Shown in pieces: positions 16,391 to 26,209 of a stretch of 64,000 bases of DNA (the stretch's first letter is position 1; the number at the start of each line of letters is the position of its first letter). The notes under the pieces were generated by a model that had not been told where the DNA came from, ran no database searches, and saw only the letters and a program-made list of their open reading frames with translations. The stretch covers positions 3,461,501 through 3,525,500 of the forward strand of contig NZ_CP045318.1 in assembly GCF_009363255.1 (NCBI RefSeq). Reading direction: 5' to 3'. Both the position numbers and the translations under genes were made by a program. The stretch comes from Roseivivax sp. THAF197b (GTDB lineage: Bacteria; Pseudomonadota; Alphaproteobacteria; Rhodobacterales; Rhodobacteraceae).

Positions 16391-17760
16391 TGGGTCACCT
16401 CTTCGGTCGCGGATGCGGGCGTCGCCGCCGTCTCGGGGCCCATCAGCCAACCGGTGACGGATTTGTTGCGATCGAAGACCTTGCGTGCAGCGGCCACGAT
16501 CTCCTCGCCGGTGACGGCCTGAAGGATGTCCGGCCAGGCCTGCACGTCCTCCACGGTCAGTCCCGATGTCAGTGCGGAGCCGTAGCGGCGGCCCAGCGAC
16601 GCGGAATTGTCCAGCGTGAAGACCTGATCGGCCCGCAGCTGGAACTTGATCCGCTCAAGCTGTTCCGGATCGACACCGTCTTCGAGAAACTGCGCCACCG
16701 AGGCGTCCATGGCAGCTTCGGCCTCTGCCAGCGATACGCCTTCCTGCGGCACGACGATCAGCCCGAAGGACGTATCGTCATAAGCCGTGCCGGAATAGAA
16801 CGCGCCGGAATAGACCGCGAGTTGCTGTTCGAACTGCAGCTCCCGCGTCAGCACGGAGGTCTGTCCGCCCCCGAGGATTTCGGCAAGAAGCGTCAGGGCT
16901 GCCGCATCTTCCTGCGCGCCAGGATCCCGTTCCGGCGCCAGGTAGGTGCGGATCACATAGGGCTGCGCCACGCGCGGATCGCGGTAGGTCAGACGGCGGG
17001 GCGCTGCCTGCGGCGGCTCCTGCGGGCGGGCGCGCTCCGTCAGGTCCGGATTGGCGGGCAGCGGGCCGTAATGCTCTTCGGCCAGCGCGCGCACCTCGTC
17101 GGGATAGACATCGCCCGCGACGATCAGGATCGCGTTGTTGGGCGCGTAGAAGCGTTCGTAATAGGCCAGCGCATCTTCGAGCGTCAGCGCCTCGGCCTCG
17201 TGCTTCCAGCCGATAATCGGCGTACCGTAAGGATGGTTGAGATAAAGCGCGGCATTGCGCTCCTCACCGAACAACGCGCCGGGGCTGTTTTCGACCCGCT
17301 GGTTCCGCTCCTCGATGATGACATCGCGTTCAGTCAGGATGTCTTCGCCATCAAGCTGGAGATTGACCATGCGGTCCGCTTCCATCTGCATCATCAGACC
17401 AAGACGGTCGGATGCGATGCGCTGGAAATAGCCGGTGTAATCGTAGCTCGTGAAGGCGTTGTCGCTGCCCCCGTTGGCCGCCACGACCTTCGAGAATTCG
17501 CCCGGCTCCATCGTCTCCGTGCCCTTGAAGAGCAGGTGTTCCAGAAAATGCGCGACGCCCGAGACGCCAGGTTCCTCGTCCGCGGCGCCGGCCTTGTACC
17601 AGACCATGTGGGTGACAACCGGGGCACGGTGATCCTCGATCACGACCACATCCATGCCATTGTCGAGCGTGAAGGTCGTGACCGCATCATCCAGCGATTG
17701 CGCCGAGACGGGCAGCGCCCAGGCGAAGAGTGCCGCACATGCGGCCGCGAGACATCTCAT
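16387..17760 (-). CDS. M16-family zinc metallopeptidase, active subunit
   Basis: 457-residue exported peptidase. A signal peptide (MRCLAAACAALFAWALPVSA) precedes two M16 domains. The inverted zinc motif H71-F-L-E74-H75 is intact with the downstream Glu in the helix LTERDVIIEERNQR. GGGAG lies eight bases before ATG 17760; a longer TTG start would include the ribosome site in the gene. It is followed without gap by its inactive partner. Together they should degrade peptides in the periplasm; the natural substrate is unknown. The gene is fifth in a minus-strand run from the heparinase-like gene. Confidence 0.92.
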   Translation of the reverse strand: MRCLAAACAALFAWALPVSAQSLDDAVTTFTLDNGMDVVVIEDHRAPVVTHMVWYKAGAADEEPGVSGVAHFLEHLLFKGTETMEPGEFSKVVAANGGSDNAFTSYDYTGYFQRIASDRLGLMMQMEADRMVNLQLDGEDILTERDVIIEERNQRVENSPGALFGEERNAALYLNHPYGTPIIGWKHEAEALTLEDALAYYERFYAPNNAILIVAGDVYPDEVRALAEEHYGPLPANPDLTERARPQEPPQAAPRRLTYRDPRVAQPYVIRTYLAPERDPGAQEDAAALTLLAEILGGGQTSVLTRELQFEQQLAVYSGAFYSGTAYDDTSFGLIVVPQEGVSLAEAEAAMDASVAQFLEDGVDPEQLERIKFQLRADQVFTLDNSASLGRRYGSALTSGLTVEDVQAWPDILQAVTGEEIVAAARKVFDRNKSVTGWLMGPETAATPASATEEVTQ

Positions 17761-17866
17761 GAATCGATCTCCCAAGCGGGTTTGCGCAAGAACGTACCCC
17801 GCCTGAGAGCAGGTTCAATGGAGCTTGCGGAAATGTAATACGTCCCGTCCGGCGCGCGCCGGGGTC

Positions 17867-18382
17867 TCAGCGGCCCGCGGGCGGCGCAGAGGGCGTGCCG
17901 ATATTGCCGCCCGGACGACGCACCCGCTCAAGCCAGAGATAGGGATCGAGGCTTTGCGAGCTGTAGGCGCGCTCATATTCGTTGTCGGGCACAAGACGCC
18001 AGTTGAAGAGGCGCGCGCGGTCGCGGAAGGCCTCGTCCTCGCGGGCGATCACGGCGCGGATATTGCCGTCGGTGCCGAAGCGGCCCACCGCCGACAGAAG
18101 CGCGCCATCCCCGGCAGGCACACCGCCCGGGTTCAGGGCCGCGGGGTTGCCGCCCAGCGCTGCGACCGCATCGCCCAGCGGTTGCTGATCGGAGCGGTTC
18201 GTGCCGCCCGGCGTCGGTTGCGGCAGCTCGGCGAAAGAGCTCGGCTGTTCGAGGGGCTGGTTCGGCACGATGCCGAACTCCTCGGGCGTACCGTCGCCGC
18301 GACCCAACGTGCGCAAGGACCCGTCGCTGCACGCGGCAAGCGTCAGAACCGAAAGCAAAAAAGCGATATGCACGCGGCGCAT
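17867..18382 (-). CDS. DUF3035 lipoprotein
   Basis: 171-residue lipoprotein of a family found mainly in alphaproteobacteria, function unknown. The N-terminus MRRVHIAFLLSVLTLAAC has a lipobox (LAAC), and the mature part carries DGTPEEFGIVPNQPL and a C-terminal segment ending in basic, Pro/Gly-rich sequence (LDPYLWLERVRRPGG). GGAG lies seven bases before ATG 18382, which favours this start over ATG 18400. It follows lspA by 50 bases, the enzyme that would process its own signal peptide, and precedes the M16 pair. Confidence 0.8.
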   Translation of the reverse strand: MRRVHIAFLLSVLTLAACSDGSLRTLGRGDGTPEEFGIVPNQPLEQPSSFAELPQPTPGGTNRSDQQPLGDAVAALGGNPAALNPGGVPAGDGALLSAVGRFGTDGNIRAVIAREDEAFRDRARLFNWRLVPDNEYERAYSSQSLDPYLWLERVRRPGGNIGTPSAPPAGR

Positions 18383-18432
18383 GGCCAAACTCCGTCTCAT
18401 CTGCCCCTGATTAGCCGAACTTGCAGGCAAGG

Positions 18433-18918
18433 TCACGGGGCCTTTTTATCCTTGGCGGCCGAGGCACCGGGAAACAGCACGAGACCGATGGCCCCCGCGA
18501 AGATCGCGATGTCGGCCACGTTGAACGCATAAGGGTTGTTGATGCCGCAGCAGGACATGTTCAGGAAATCCGCAACCGCGCCGTAGAGCAGCCGGTCGAT
18601 CACATTGCCGACAGCCCCGCCGATCAGGAGCCCCGCCGCGACAAGCCCCGCCCGCCCCGGCGGATCGCGCCGGAGCCAGACCAGCACGAAAAGCACAATG
18701 CCGGTCGCCACCGCGATCAGGATCCAGCGCGCCGAGTCCTGCTGGCCCGAAAAGAGGCCGAAATTGATGCCGTAATTCCACGCCATGCGGAACTGCAGAA
18801 AGGGCGGCCAGACGTCGATCTGACCTTTCGCGGCCAGCCCCATCACATGCACGACCCACCACTTGGAAAGCTGGTCGAGAAGAAGCGTCAGCGCCGCCAC
18901 GGACCACAGAAGTCGCAT
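18433..18918 (-). CDS. lspA: Lipoprotein signal peptidase (signal peptidase II)
   Basis: 161-residue inner-membrane aspartyl protease that removes the signal peptide from diacylglyceryl-prolipoproteins. Four hydrophobic segments are visible. The catalytic aspartates lie in NVIDRLLYGAVADFLN and NPYAFNVADIAI, both in the expected family context. The N-terminus LLLDQLSKWWV is also diagnostic. It lies between purH and the DUF3035 lipoprotein gene on the same strand with short gaps, so co-transcription is likely. Confidence 0.95.
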   Translation of the reverse strand: MRLLWSVAALTLLLDQLSKWWVVHVMGLAAKGQIDVWPPFLQFRMAWNYGINFGLFSGQQDSARWILIAVATGIVLFVLVWLRRDPPGRAGLVAAGLLIGGAVGNVIDRLLYGAVADFLNMSCCGINNPYAFNVADIAIFAGAIGLVLFPGASAAKDKKAP

Positions 18919-18987
18919 CAGATCTGCCCTTTCCTGTCGCCCGTCGCGACTGCCTTGCCCGGCATGACGGTCACAGCGCGCCGCCCC

Positions 18988-20577
18988 TCAGTGCCGGAAA
19001 TGGCGCATGCCGGTGAAGACCATGGCGAGGCCTGCCTCGTCCGCCGCTTCGATCACCTTGTCGTCGCGCATGGAGCCGCCGGGCTGGATCACGGCCGTCG
19101 CACCCGCCTCTGCCGCGGTCAGAAGCCCGTCGGGGAAGGGGAAAAACGCGTCCGAGGCCACAACGGAGCCTTGGGTGAGCGGCGTCTCGAGGCCCAGCAC
19201 CTCGGCCATGTCCTGCGCCTTGCGCGCGGCGATGCGCGTCGAGTCGACCCGGCTCATCTGGCCTGCGCCGACGCCCACGGTCGCGCCGTCCTTGACGTAG
19301 ACGATGGCGTTCGACTTGACGTGCTTGGCAACGGTCCAGGCGAACAAGAGATCGCGCAGTTCGTCCTTGGTGGGCTCGCGCTTGGTGACGGTCTTCAGCT
19401 CCCACTCGCCCAGGCGGCCATTGTCACGGTCCTGCACGAGGAACCCGCCCGACACCTGGCGCAGCGTCAGCCCACCCGCTGCCGGGTCCGACAGACCGTC
19501 GGTGGTCAGAAGGCGCAGGTTCTTCTTCGCCGCGAAGACCTGACGCGCGGCATCGTCCGCGCCCGGTGCGATCACGACCTCGGTGAAGATCTCGGCGATA
19601 GCCTCCGCCGTCGCACCATCAAGCGGCTGGTTCAGCGCGATGATCCCGCCGAAGGCCGAGGTCCGGTCGCAATCGAAGGCGCGCTTGTAGGCCTCGGTCA
19701 GGGTCGCGCCGCGCGCCACGCCGCAGGGATTGGCGTGCTTGATGATCGCGCAGGCGGGCCCACCTTCGGGGTCGAACTCGCTGACCAGCTCGAAGGCGGC
19801 GTCGGTGTCGTTGATGTTGTTGTAGGACAGCTCCTTGCCCTGATGCTGCTCGGCGGTGGCGATGCCTGCGCGGGCCGTGCCGTCTGTATAGAAGGCTGCG
19901 GATTGATGCGGGTTCTCGCCATAGCGGAGCGTCTGCGCGAGCGTGCCTGCGACGACACGGCGGCGCGGTGCGGGCTCGTCCAGCGCCTTGGCCATCCAGG
20001 AGGAGACCGCGGCGTCATAGGCCCCGGTCCGCGCATAGGCATTGAGCGCGAGCTTCTGGCGGAAGGCGTAAGACGTGGCGCCGTCATTGGCCGCCAGCTC
20101 ATCGAGCAGCGACTGATAATCCTCGGTATCGACGACGACATTGACGAAGCCGTGGTTCTTGGCCGCCGCCCGGATCATCGCGGGCCCGCCGATATCGATG
20201 TTCTCGATGGCCTCGGCGTAATCAGCGCCTTTCGCGACCGTGGCCTCGAACGGATAGAGGTTCACCACCAGCAGATCGATCTCGGCGATGCCGTGCTCGG
20301 CCATGGCACCCGTATGGGCCTCGTTGTCGCGCAGCGCCAGAAGACCGCCATGCACCGCCGGGTGCAGCGTCTTCACGCGGCCATCCATCATCTCGGGAAA
20401 GCCCGTCAGCTCTGAGACATCGCGCACGTCAAGGCCCGCCTCCCGCATGGCCTTTGCGGTGCCGCCGGTCGAGACCAGCTCGATCCCGCGCGCGGCCAGC
20501 GCCTGGGCGAGGTCAATGAGACCGGTCTTGTCGGAGACGGAAAGAAGGGCGCGGCGAACGGGATGAAGATCGGTCAT
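18988..20577 (-). CDS. purH: Bifunctional AICAR formyltransferase / IMP cyclohydrolase
   Basis: 529-residue enzyme for the last two steps of IMP synthesis. The N-terminal MGS-like domain (about 1-190; [39 protein letters not shown]) is the cyclohydrolase. The C-terminal domain transfers the formyl group from 10-formyl-THF; the catalytic Lys-His pair is seen in IIKHANPCG, with AFGGIIALN and FFPFPDGL further on. The length is normal. The ATG overlaps the stop of the heparinase-like gene (ATGA), an unusual but clear translational coupling. Confidence 0.96.
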   Translation of the reverse strand: MTDLHPVRRALLSVSDKTGLIDLAQALAARGIELVSTGGTAKAMREAGLDVRDVSELTGFPEMMDGRVKTLHPAVHGGLLALRDNEAHTGAMAEHGIAEIDLLVVNLYPFEATVAKGADYAEAIENIDIGGPAMIRAAAKNHGFVNVVVDTEDYQSLLDELAANDGATSYAFRQKLALNAYARTGAYDAAVSSWMAKALDEPAPRRRVVAGTLAQTLRYGENPHQSAAFYTDGTARAGIATAEQHQGKELSYNNINDTDAAFELVSEFDPEGGPACAIIKHANPCGVARGATLTEAYKRAFDCDRTSAFGGIIALNQPLDGATAEAIAEIFTEVVIAPGADDAARQVFAAKKNLRLLTTDGLSDPAAGGLTLRQVSGGFLVQDRDNGRLGEWELKTVTKREPTKDELRDLLFAWTVAKHVKSNAIVYVKDGATVGVGAGQMSRVDSTRIAARKAQDMAEVLGLETPLTQGSVVASDAFFPFPDGLLTAAEAGATAVIQPGGSMRDDKVIEAADEAGLAMVFTGMRHFRH

Positions 20578-22346
20578 GTTGGGTCCTGCTGTGGCTCGGT
20601 CGGCTCGTCGTCCGGCTCGTCCCGCGCGAGGTCGCGGATGGCGATCGCCGTCTCCTGCGCCTTGGCGAGGGACCAGCGGACGCGCGTCGCATACTCTATC
20701 GCGCGGCCGGATAAAACGACCTGTTGCGTCCCACGCGGCCGCAATCGCCCTTTTTCGAGGTAAACCGACGGCTCAAGCGTCAATTCGGCGTTCGAATCGT
20801 GCCGGAAGACCCAGATTTCGCCCGAGCGCAGGGCCATGGACACCGCCGCCCCTCCCAGATCGACCTCGGCATCGACCTCCGGATGGAGGTGAAACCGGAT
20901 CTGGAAGGGCAGACCTGACAGGGAGACGGCATCCATGCGCTTGTCGAAGCGGGCCTTCTCCGCCTTCTCGACCGAAAGAAGCAGGTCCTCGCCCACGACG
21001 CCGCGGCCATCGAAGGTCATCTCGAGCGTGCGCGCATGGGTCAGACCGTGGGTCGAGACGTAGCCGTCATGCGCGCCCTGAAAGGTCAGCCCGTCGCTTG
21101 CGCGGCTGATCTCGACGGGCACCTTGGTGGGCACATCCACGAGCATTTCGCGTTTGGCCGCGCCGACGAAGCCCGCAGGTCCCAATCGCGCCGAGGAATA
21201 GCCATCGAGACAGAGGGTGGAATGCGAGGGCGTCGCGCGTCCGGCCTGGCGCCAGGCCTCGCCGAAGACGGCGCCCGAGCCGCAATTGACGATCAGCGGG
21301 CGACGGCCCGAGGTTAGCTCGAAGGCCAGCGTCGAGGCATGCGCGTTGAACGAGGCGAGGCCCATCGGCGGCGGGGCAGCATCGACGATAAGGCTGGTAC
21401 GTCCCGCCGACAGGCGCGCGAAGCCCATCGCAAGGCCGGAGGCCTGCCGCTTGCGGATGCGCGAATCGGCCAGCGCCTGGTCGAGCCGCCCGTCGATCCC
21501 GCGTCCGCCGCCGTGAAACCGCGCGAGCCCGCCATCGGAATGGCGCAAGGCCCTCAGGGTGGGCGCGATGCGCGCGATGGCGGCCTCATGGGCCTCGGCA
21601 GGGCGTTGATCCGCCTCCTCGAGCGCGTTCTGCGCCCAGGTCAGCAGCGTGAAGATCTCCAGAAGTTCGGCGGGATTGCGCGTGGCCACACCGCCCTGCG
21701 CGTCGATCCGCGTCTCGCATTCCCGGCCCAACGCGGCGCGGGCGGGCTGCGCCTCGGCCTCCATGCCCCTGAGTGCGAGGCCCGCGTAAAGCAGCCCGGT
21801 CAGCGCCTCGAACCGGCCAAGGCCGGGCGCGCTTGCGGTCCAGCGGCGCGACAGGAAGATCGCGTGGGCGGCGAGCGCGGAATAGAAGATGCCGCTTTTC
21901 TCCGAGGTCTGCCCCGAAAGCAGGAACAGCGCGTGGTGGATGAGGCGGATGAGCCGACGACCCGCCAGATCCGGCGTCCAGCCCGGCCCGGCCCCGCGCC
22001 CGTAGCGGTCGAACCAGTCCCAGACCCAGGCCTGTGCGGTGCGGCGGCTTTTGGGCTCGCCCACCGCGGCCAGATCGTCGAGCCAGTGAAAGCCGTGCAG
22101 TTCTTCCTCGAAGGCGGCATCGGGGGCCTCGAGCGTCCAGGGCGAGTGATCGGGCGCCTGCACCAGATGGCCCGCGAACAGAAGGTTGCCCGCCGAAAGC
22201 TGCCGCCCCCGCGCGAAAGACCCGACGCTGCGCGGTTCGGGGCGCGACACGAAGCCCGTCGCGGCGCGTGTGCGGGCCGCGCGTCTGGCGTGATATCGGT
22301 TCAGCAGGCGGCTCGATTTCGCCTGCCAGCGCTCCAGAATGGACAT
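20574..22346 (-). CDS. Heparinase II/III-family protein
   Basis: 590-residue protein with an alpha-toroid N-terminal part (about 1-330, including [17 protein letters not shown] and FLSRRW) and a beta-sandwich C-terminal domain (about 340-560; [47 protein letters not shown]). These patterns define the heparinase II/III-like family, which includes lyases for acidic polysaccharides; many alphaproteobacterial members are uncharacterised and often lie directly upstream of purH. No signal peptide is obvious. The ATG at 22346 is the first good start with the family N-terminus. It may act in polysaccharide turnover, but nothing here fixes the substrate. Confidence 0.82.
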   Translation of the reverse strand: MSILERWQAKSSRLLNRYHARRAARTRAATGFVSRPEPRSVGSFARGRQLSAGNLLFAGHLVQAPDHSPWTLEAPDAAFEEELHGFHWLDDLAAVGEPKSRRTAQAWVWDWFDRYGRGAGPGWTPDLAGRRLIRLIHHALFLLSGQTSEKSGIFYSALAAHAIFLSRRWTASAPGLGRFEALTGLLYAGLALRGMEAEAQPARAALGRECETRIDAQGGVATRNPAELLEIFTLLTWAQNALEEADQRPAEAHEAAIARIAPTLRALRHSDGGLARFHGGGRGIDGRLDQALADSRIRKRQASGLAMGFARLSAGRTSLIVDAAPPPMGLASFNAHASTLAFELTSGRRPLIVNCGSGAVFGEAWRQAGRATPSHSTLCLDGYSSARLGPAGFVGAAKREMLVDVPTKVPVEISRASDGLTFQGAHDGYVSTHGLTHARTLEMTFDGRGVVGEDLLLSVEKAEKARFDKRMDAVSLSGLPFQIRFHLHPEVDAEVDLGGAAVSMALRSGEIWVFRHDSNAELTLEPSVYLEKGRLRPRGTQQVVLSGRAIEYATRVRWSLAKAQETAIAIRDLARDEPDDEPTEPQQDPT

Positions 22347-22470
22347 GCCCTGCCTCTTGCGGCCCCTGCGGCCCGTCATTGCCCCATGTGATACCGCCAA
22401 GGGCGCGCCAAGTCACCCGCGATTCACCGAAGGCCTGCGCCTTGGCGGGACCACGCAAACGGGCTGCACG

Positions 22471-22500
22471 AAAAAGCGCCCGGGTCGGGAACCCGGGCGC
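22471..22500 (-). terminator. Terminator of the PQQ dehydrogenase gene
   Basis: GCGCCCGGGT (22476-22485), loop CGGGA and ACCCGGGCGC (22491-22500) make a perfect ten-pair stem. On the minus strand the stem is followed by TTTTT (22471-22475), so it ends transcription coming from the PQQ dehydrogenase gene. Confidence 0.9.
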
Positions 22501-22530
22501 TTCCTCTTGGCCATGAGAGCAGGGAGAAGT

Positions 22531-24300
22531 TTACTCTACGGAGGCCAGTTCCTTGGGCAGGCGGAAGGTCCAGAGCATGCCGCCCTGATTGAGGTAGTTC
22601 ACCTTCTTCGCGACCTCACCACCCCAGAGCGGAACAGCGCCGCCCCAGCCCGAGATGACGGAGACGTATTGCTCGCCGTCCTGCTCCCAGGTGACGGGCT
22701 GACCGACGATGCCGGAGCCGGTCTGGAAGGACCAAACCTCTTCGCCGGTTTCGTCATTGAGCGCGATGAACTTGCCCTCGGGCGTTCCGAAGAACACGAG
22801 GCCACCCGCAGTGGTCATGACACCCGACCAGAGCGGCGCGTCGTTCTTGTATTCCCAGACCACTTCGCCCGCATCGGGGTCGATGGCCTTGAGGCTGCCG
22901 ATATGGTCCTCGTAGTTGGGCTTGATGGTGAAGCCTGCGCCGAGATACGCGGCACCCTTCTTGTAGGTGATGGGCTCGTTCCAGATATCCATGCCCCACT
23001 CGTTCGAGGGCACGTAGAAGTTGCCGGTGTTCTGGGAGAAGGCCATCGGCATCCAGTTCTTGCCACCCAGGAAGGAGGGCGATGCGAAGATCACCTCGCC
23101 TTTCTGGCCGTCGGTCGCCGCCGCCGGATCGCCCGGGCGGTTCTCCTCGACGAAGATCGGGCGGCCGTTCTCGTCGATGCCGTCCGCCCAGGAGATGTCC
23201 TTGACGAAGGGCGTGGCCGACACGAAGGCACCGTCTTCACGGTTCAGCACGTAGAAGTAGCCGTTCCGGTCGGCGGTGGCGTAGCGCATGTTGCCGTCGC
23301 GGTCGGTATAGGCCACGACCTCGTTCACGCCGTCATAATCCCAGCCCTCGCGCGGGGTGGTCTGGAAGTGCCACTTGATCTCGCCCGTCGCGGGGTCGAT
23401 GCCGAGGCGCGAAGCGGCATAGAGGTTGTCGCCCGCATTGCCATCCGTGGGCGTGCCCGCATTGCGCAGGTGGCTGTTCCAGGGCGCGGGGTTGCCCGTG
23501 CCGAAGACCAGCGTGTCGGTATCGGCATCGTAGGAGCCACCGAGCCAGGTGGCGCCGCCACCCGTCTTCCACATATCGCCCGGCCAGGTCGCATTGAGCT
23601 CGCCGGTCATGGTGCTTTCTTCGCCGTTGAGCGTGCCCATGTGGCCTTCGATCACCGGGCGGGTCCAGACCATCTCGCCGGTTTCGGCGTCGCGCGCCTG
23701 CACTTCGCCGACGATGCCGAACTCGCCGCCGGAATTGCCGGTCACGATCAGCCCGTCCACGATGAGCGGTGCCGCGGTGTAGGAATAGCCCGCCTTGTAA
23801 TCGGCGATCTTGTCGCGCCAGACCACGTCGCCGGTCTTCAGGTCGAGCGCCACGATGCGGGCATCGAGCGTGCCGAAGTAGATCTTGTCGCCGTAGATCG
23901 CGGCACCGCGGTTCACCACGTCGCAGCAGGGCAGAATGCCTTCGGGCAGACGCGCGTCATACTGCCAGAGCTCCTGCCCGGTCTTCACGTCGATCGCGTA
24001 AAGGCGCGAATACGACCCGGTGATATACATGATGCCGTCATAGATCAGCGGCTGGGTTTCCTGCCCGCGCTGCTTCTCGCCGCCGAGCGAAAAGGCCCAG
24101 GCGGGAACGAGGTTCTTGACGTTCTCGGTGTTGATCGTGTCGAGCGGCGAATAGCGCTGAAGGTGCCGGCCCATGCCGTTGGTGACGATCTGGTCCGTGG
24201 TGGCCTGATCGTTGGCCAGCATGGCCTCGGTTACCTGCGCCTGCACCGCTCCTGCGGCGGCCATGACGCTGAGCGTGACGGCTGCGATGAACTTGTTCAT
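22531..24300 (-). CDS. PQQ-dependent alcohol dehydrogenase, lanthanide type (ExaF/PedH-like)
   Basis: 589-residue periplasmic quinoprotein with signal peptide ([20 protein letters not shown]). Eight-bladed propeller repeats of the tryptophan-docking type are seen ([28 protein letters not shown]). The adjacent disulfide C125-C126 (in [11 protein letters not shown]) stacks on PQQ in such enzymes. The active site reads W320-D321-Y322-D323: the second Asp, two residues after the catalytic one, is the mark of lanthanide-dependent enzymes, whereas calcium-dependent MxaF-type enzymes have Ala there. The overall sequence looks more like ExaF/PedH alcohol dehydrogenases than XoxF methanol dehydrogenase, but that split is uncertain. 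Accessory genes upstream fit this role. Confidence 0.9.
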   Translation of the reverse strand: MNKFIAAVTLSVMAAAGAVQAQVTEAMLANDQATTDQIVTNGMGRHLQRYSPLDTINTENVKNLVPAWAFSLGGEKQRGQETQPLIYDGIMYITGSYSRLYAIDVKTGQELWQYDARLPEGILPCCDVVNRGAAIYGDKIYFGTLDARIVALDLKTGDVVWRDKIADYKAGYSYTAAPLIVDGLIVTGNSGGEFGIVGEVQARDAETGEMVWTRPVIEGHMGTLNGEESTMTGELNATWPGDMWKTGGGATWLGGSYDADTDTLVFGTGNPAPWNSHLRNAGTPTDGNAGDNLYAASRLGIDPATGEIKWHFQTTPREGWDYDGVNEVVAYTDRDGNMRYATADRNGYFYVLNREDGAFVSATPFVKDISWADGIDENGRPIFVEENRPGDPAAATDGQKGEVIFASPSFLGGKNWMPMAFSQNTGNFYVPSNEWGMDIWNEPITYKKGAAYLGAGFTIKPNYEDHIGSLKAIDPDAGEVVWEYKNDAPLWSGVMTTAGGLVFFGTPEGKFIALNDETGEEVWSFQTGSGIVGQPVTWEQDGEQYVSVISGWGGAVPLWGGEVAKKVNYLNQGGMLWTFRLPKELASVE

Positions 24301-24417
24301 TCGGTCCTCCCTTGGATCCCTGCGGAAAGTCGGTCTCCCCCATCGCGCTCGGGCTCTGTGGGCCGGTCTCCTCCGCGCACCAGTATGGGCAATGGCCGGC
24401 GCCCGACATACGCCGCT

Positions 24418-24427
24418 TTGGTCGTAA
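24418..24427 (-). promoter_or_regulatory. Shared promoter motif TTACGACCAA, copy 1
   Basis: Minus-strand TTACGACCAAAG ends exactly 118 bases before the ATG of the PQQ dehydrogenase gene. The nine-base core TACGACCAA recurs at 27439-27447, also 118 bases before the cytochrome c-550 start. Here the core is part of a dyad GGTC-TTAC-GACC. A common activator of the PQQ regulon is inferred. Confidence 0.5.
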
Positions 24428-24505
24428 GACCTCAATGCGCTTGACAGATCGCGAATCGTGGCTCGCGCAGTGCGGGAAAGGTCGCGCCAATCGCGCGGGA
24501 TCGAC

Positions 24506-25045
24506 TCAGAAGAGCGGGGCGTATTTCCACTCATCGGCATCGGGCGTGACCTCGTCAGGGTCGTAGCCCGCCGATTTCAGACGCTGGGCGATCTTGAGCC
24601 CTTCCTCGGCCGCTTCATCGACCAGCGCGCGGCCCTTGTCGATATCCTGCGCGACGCCGTGACCGCGCATCAGCGCGAGGCCGTAGTTGAACTTGCCAAC
24701 CGGATCGCCCAGATCCGCCGCGCGGCGGTCCCATTCAGCTGCGGCATCGGGGTCATAGGCGCCACCGAGCCCGTTATTGTCGAGCTGGCCCATCCAGGTC
24801 ATCGCCCCTGTGTAACCCGCATTGGCGCAATTCTCGAAAAGCGCCCGTGCCGCACCGTGCTTGCCGGATTTCGTCAGCATGTAGCCCGTGGAGCAGAGCA
24901 CCATGCCCGTCTCGCCCTTCTCGGCGCGGTCGAGCATCGATTCCCACGTCATCTCGTCGGGGTTCAGCGTGCCGTATTCATCGGCCTCCTCGGCCGAGGC
25001 CGGGATTGCAAGGCTCAGAGCGGCGAGGGTCAGAATGAAACGCAT
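24506..25045 (-). CDS. Exported Sel1-repeat protein of the PQQ cluster
   Basis: 179-residue protein with signal peptide ([20 protein letters not shown]) and helical Sel1-like repeats ([34 protein letters not shown]). Such repeats usually form protein-binding superhelices. Two cysteines (CSTGYMLT and ENCANAG) are spaced to form a disulfide in the periplasm. It lies between the beta-propeller gene and the dehydrogenase on the same strand, so a role in assembling or docking the dehydrogenase is plausible, but no function can be assigned from sequence. Confidence 0.75.
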   Translation of the reverse strand: MRFILTLAALSLAIPASAEEADEYGTLNPDEMTWESMLDRAEKGETGMVLCSTGYMLTKSGKHGAARALFENCANAGYTGAMTWMGQLDNNGLGGAYDPDAAAEWDRRAADLGDPVGKFNYGLALMRGHGVAQDIDKGRALVDEAAEEGLKIAQRLKSAGYDPDEVTPDADEWKYAPLF

Positions 25046-25151
25046 GGGGCTCCTCCTCGTGCTGTCATAACACGTCTCGCCGCGTGCGTCGCGCCTGCGC
25101 TTGCCACAGGCGCAACCTCAAGTTTTTTAGATGAAAATCTTGGCGCTCCGT

Positions 25152-26114
25152 TCAGTCGGTGGGGCGGAAGGCGGCGCCCCAGGGGAATCGCCCGACCTTG
25201 ATCGTCTTCTCGGCCTTGCGACTGGCCACATCCACCATCGTCACGTCGCCCGAGACACCGTTGGTCGTGAAGAGCTTCGAGCGGTCCGCATTGAAGGCCA
25301 TGTGCCAGACGCGACGGCCCACGAGGATGTAGTCTTCGACCTCGTAGGTCTCGGCATCGACGACGGCCACGTGGTTCGAGGGACCGAGCGCCACGAAGGC
25401 ATGGCTGTCGCCTTCGGTGAATTCGAAGCCCACGGGCTGCACGCGGTCGGGATTGATCGAGGGGATTTCGAAGTCGATCTTGGCCTTCTCGGTCTGTGTT
25501 TCCACGTCGAAGACGGAAATCGTGCCGCCGATCTCGGCAGAGACCCAAAGCTCGGTCCCGTCCTTGATGAACTCCGCGTGGCGCGGCCGCGAATCGACCA
25601 ATGTGTTGGCCATGAGCGTCTGGCTTTCGGTGTCGATCCAATGCGCCATGTTGGTCGTCTCGGAGGTGGTGATGACGATGCGCCCGTCGGGCGAGACGGC
25701 CATGCCCTCGGGCTCGATGCCCACATCGATCTGGGCAATGACGGTGCGGGTTTCGGTGTCCACAACCGTGGTGATCGCGTCATCCTCGTTGGCGATGTAG
25801 AGGCGGCGATTGTCGGGATGCAGCACGAATTGTTCCGGGTCCTCGCCCGAGGGCAGATCGTGCAGGATCTCGCCCGTTTCGGGATCCATCACCTGCACCG
25901 CGTCCGAATCGGAGGCGCAGATATAAAGGACCGAGTGATCCTGCGCGAAGGTGATGCCGCGCGGACGTTCGCCGGTTTCGATGGTGCGGGTCACTTCGAG
26001 CGTATCGAGATCGATCACGCTGAGCGTGTTGTCCTTTTCGTTCGACACCCAGATCTCGTCGGCGAGAGCGGGCGTGGCGATCAGGCAGGCGGCAAGGGGG
26101 GCTACAAACTTCAT
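25152..26114 (-). CDS. YVTN-type beta-propeller protein, PQQ-catabolism associated
   Basis: 320-residue exported seven-bladed propeller. After the signal peptide (MKFVAPLAACLIATPALA) come repeats of the YVTN kind: NTLSVIDLDTLEVTRTIETG, DNRRLYIANEDDA, GTISVFDVETQ and NHVAVVDAETYEVEDYI. Proteins of this type are a regular member of gene clusters around PQQ-dependent alcohol dehydrogenases; their molecular role is not known. It follows the ABC-type binding protein gene after 95 bases that contain a repetitive palindrome. The ATG is placed directly before the signal peptide; the frame extends upstream without a ribosome site. Confidence 0.85.
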   Translation of the reverse strand: MKFVAPLAACLIATPALADEIWVSNEKDNTLSVIDLDTLEVTRTIETGERPRGITFAQDHSVLYICASDSDAVQVMDPETGEILHDLPSGEDPEQFVLHPDNRRLYIANEDDAITTVVDTETRTVIAQIDVGIEPEGMAVSPDGRIVITTSETTNMAHWIDTESQTLMANTLVDSRPRHAEFIKDGTELWVSAEIGGTISVFDVETQTEKAKIDFEIPSINPDRVQPVGFEFTEGDSHAFVALGPSNHVAVVDAETYEVEDYILVGRRVWHMAFNADRSKLFTTNGVSGDVTMVDVASRKAEKTIKVGRFPWGAAFRPTD

Positions 26115-26141
26115 CGCATCTCTCTGGCTGATGGGGTGGGT

Positions 26142-26182
26142 GCGAGGGGCCCTGCCCCTCGCGCTCCCCGGAGGTATTTCTG
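26142..26182. repeat. Extragenic palindrome of a type common in Roseobacter genomes
   Basis: GCGAGGGGC (26142-26150), loop CCT and GCCCCTCGC (26154-26162) form a perfect nine-pair stem, followed by GCTCCCCGGAGGTATTTC. I recall similar palindrome-plus-CCGGAGTATTT elements scattered between genes in this group; only one copy is in this window. It lies between the binding-protein and beta-propeller genes. Confidence 0.45.
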
Positions 26183-26209
26183 GTCCGGTCGTGACAGGGG
26201 CGGGGCGCA

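Noticed and set aside
18421..20415. A 664-codon plus-strand frame
   Set aside because: Antisense to lspA and purH, with the His/Arg/Gly-rich composition of shadow frames.
22339..24444. A 701-codon plus-strand frame
   Set aside because: Antisense to the PQQ dehydrogenase; Val/Gly/His-rich translation without motifs.
25091..25113. GCGCCTG-9-CAGGCGC hairpin between the beta-propeller and Sel1 genes as a terminator
   Set aside because: The stem is good, but the T-run (TTTTTT at 25123-25128) lies on the plus strand while both flanking genes run on the minus strand, so a terminator role is not supported.
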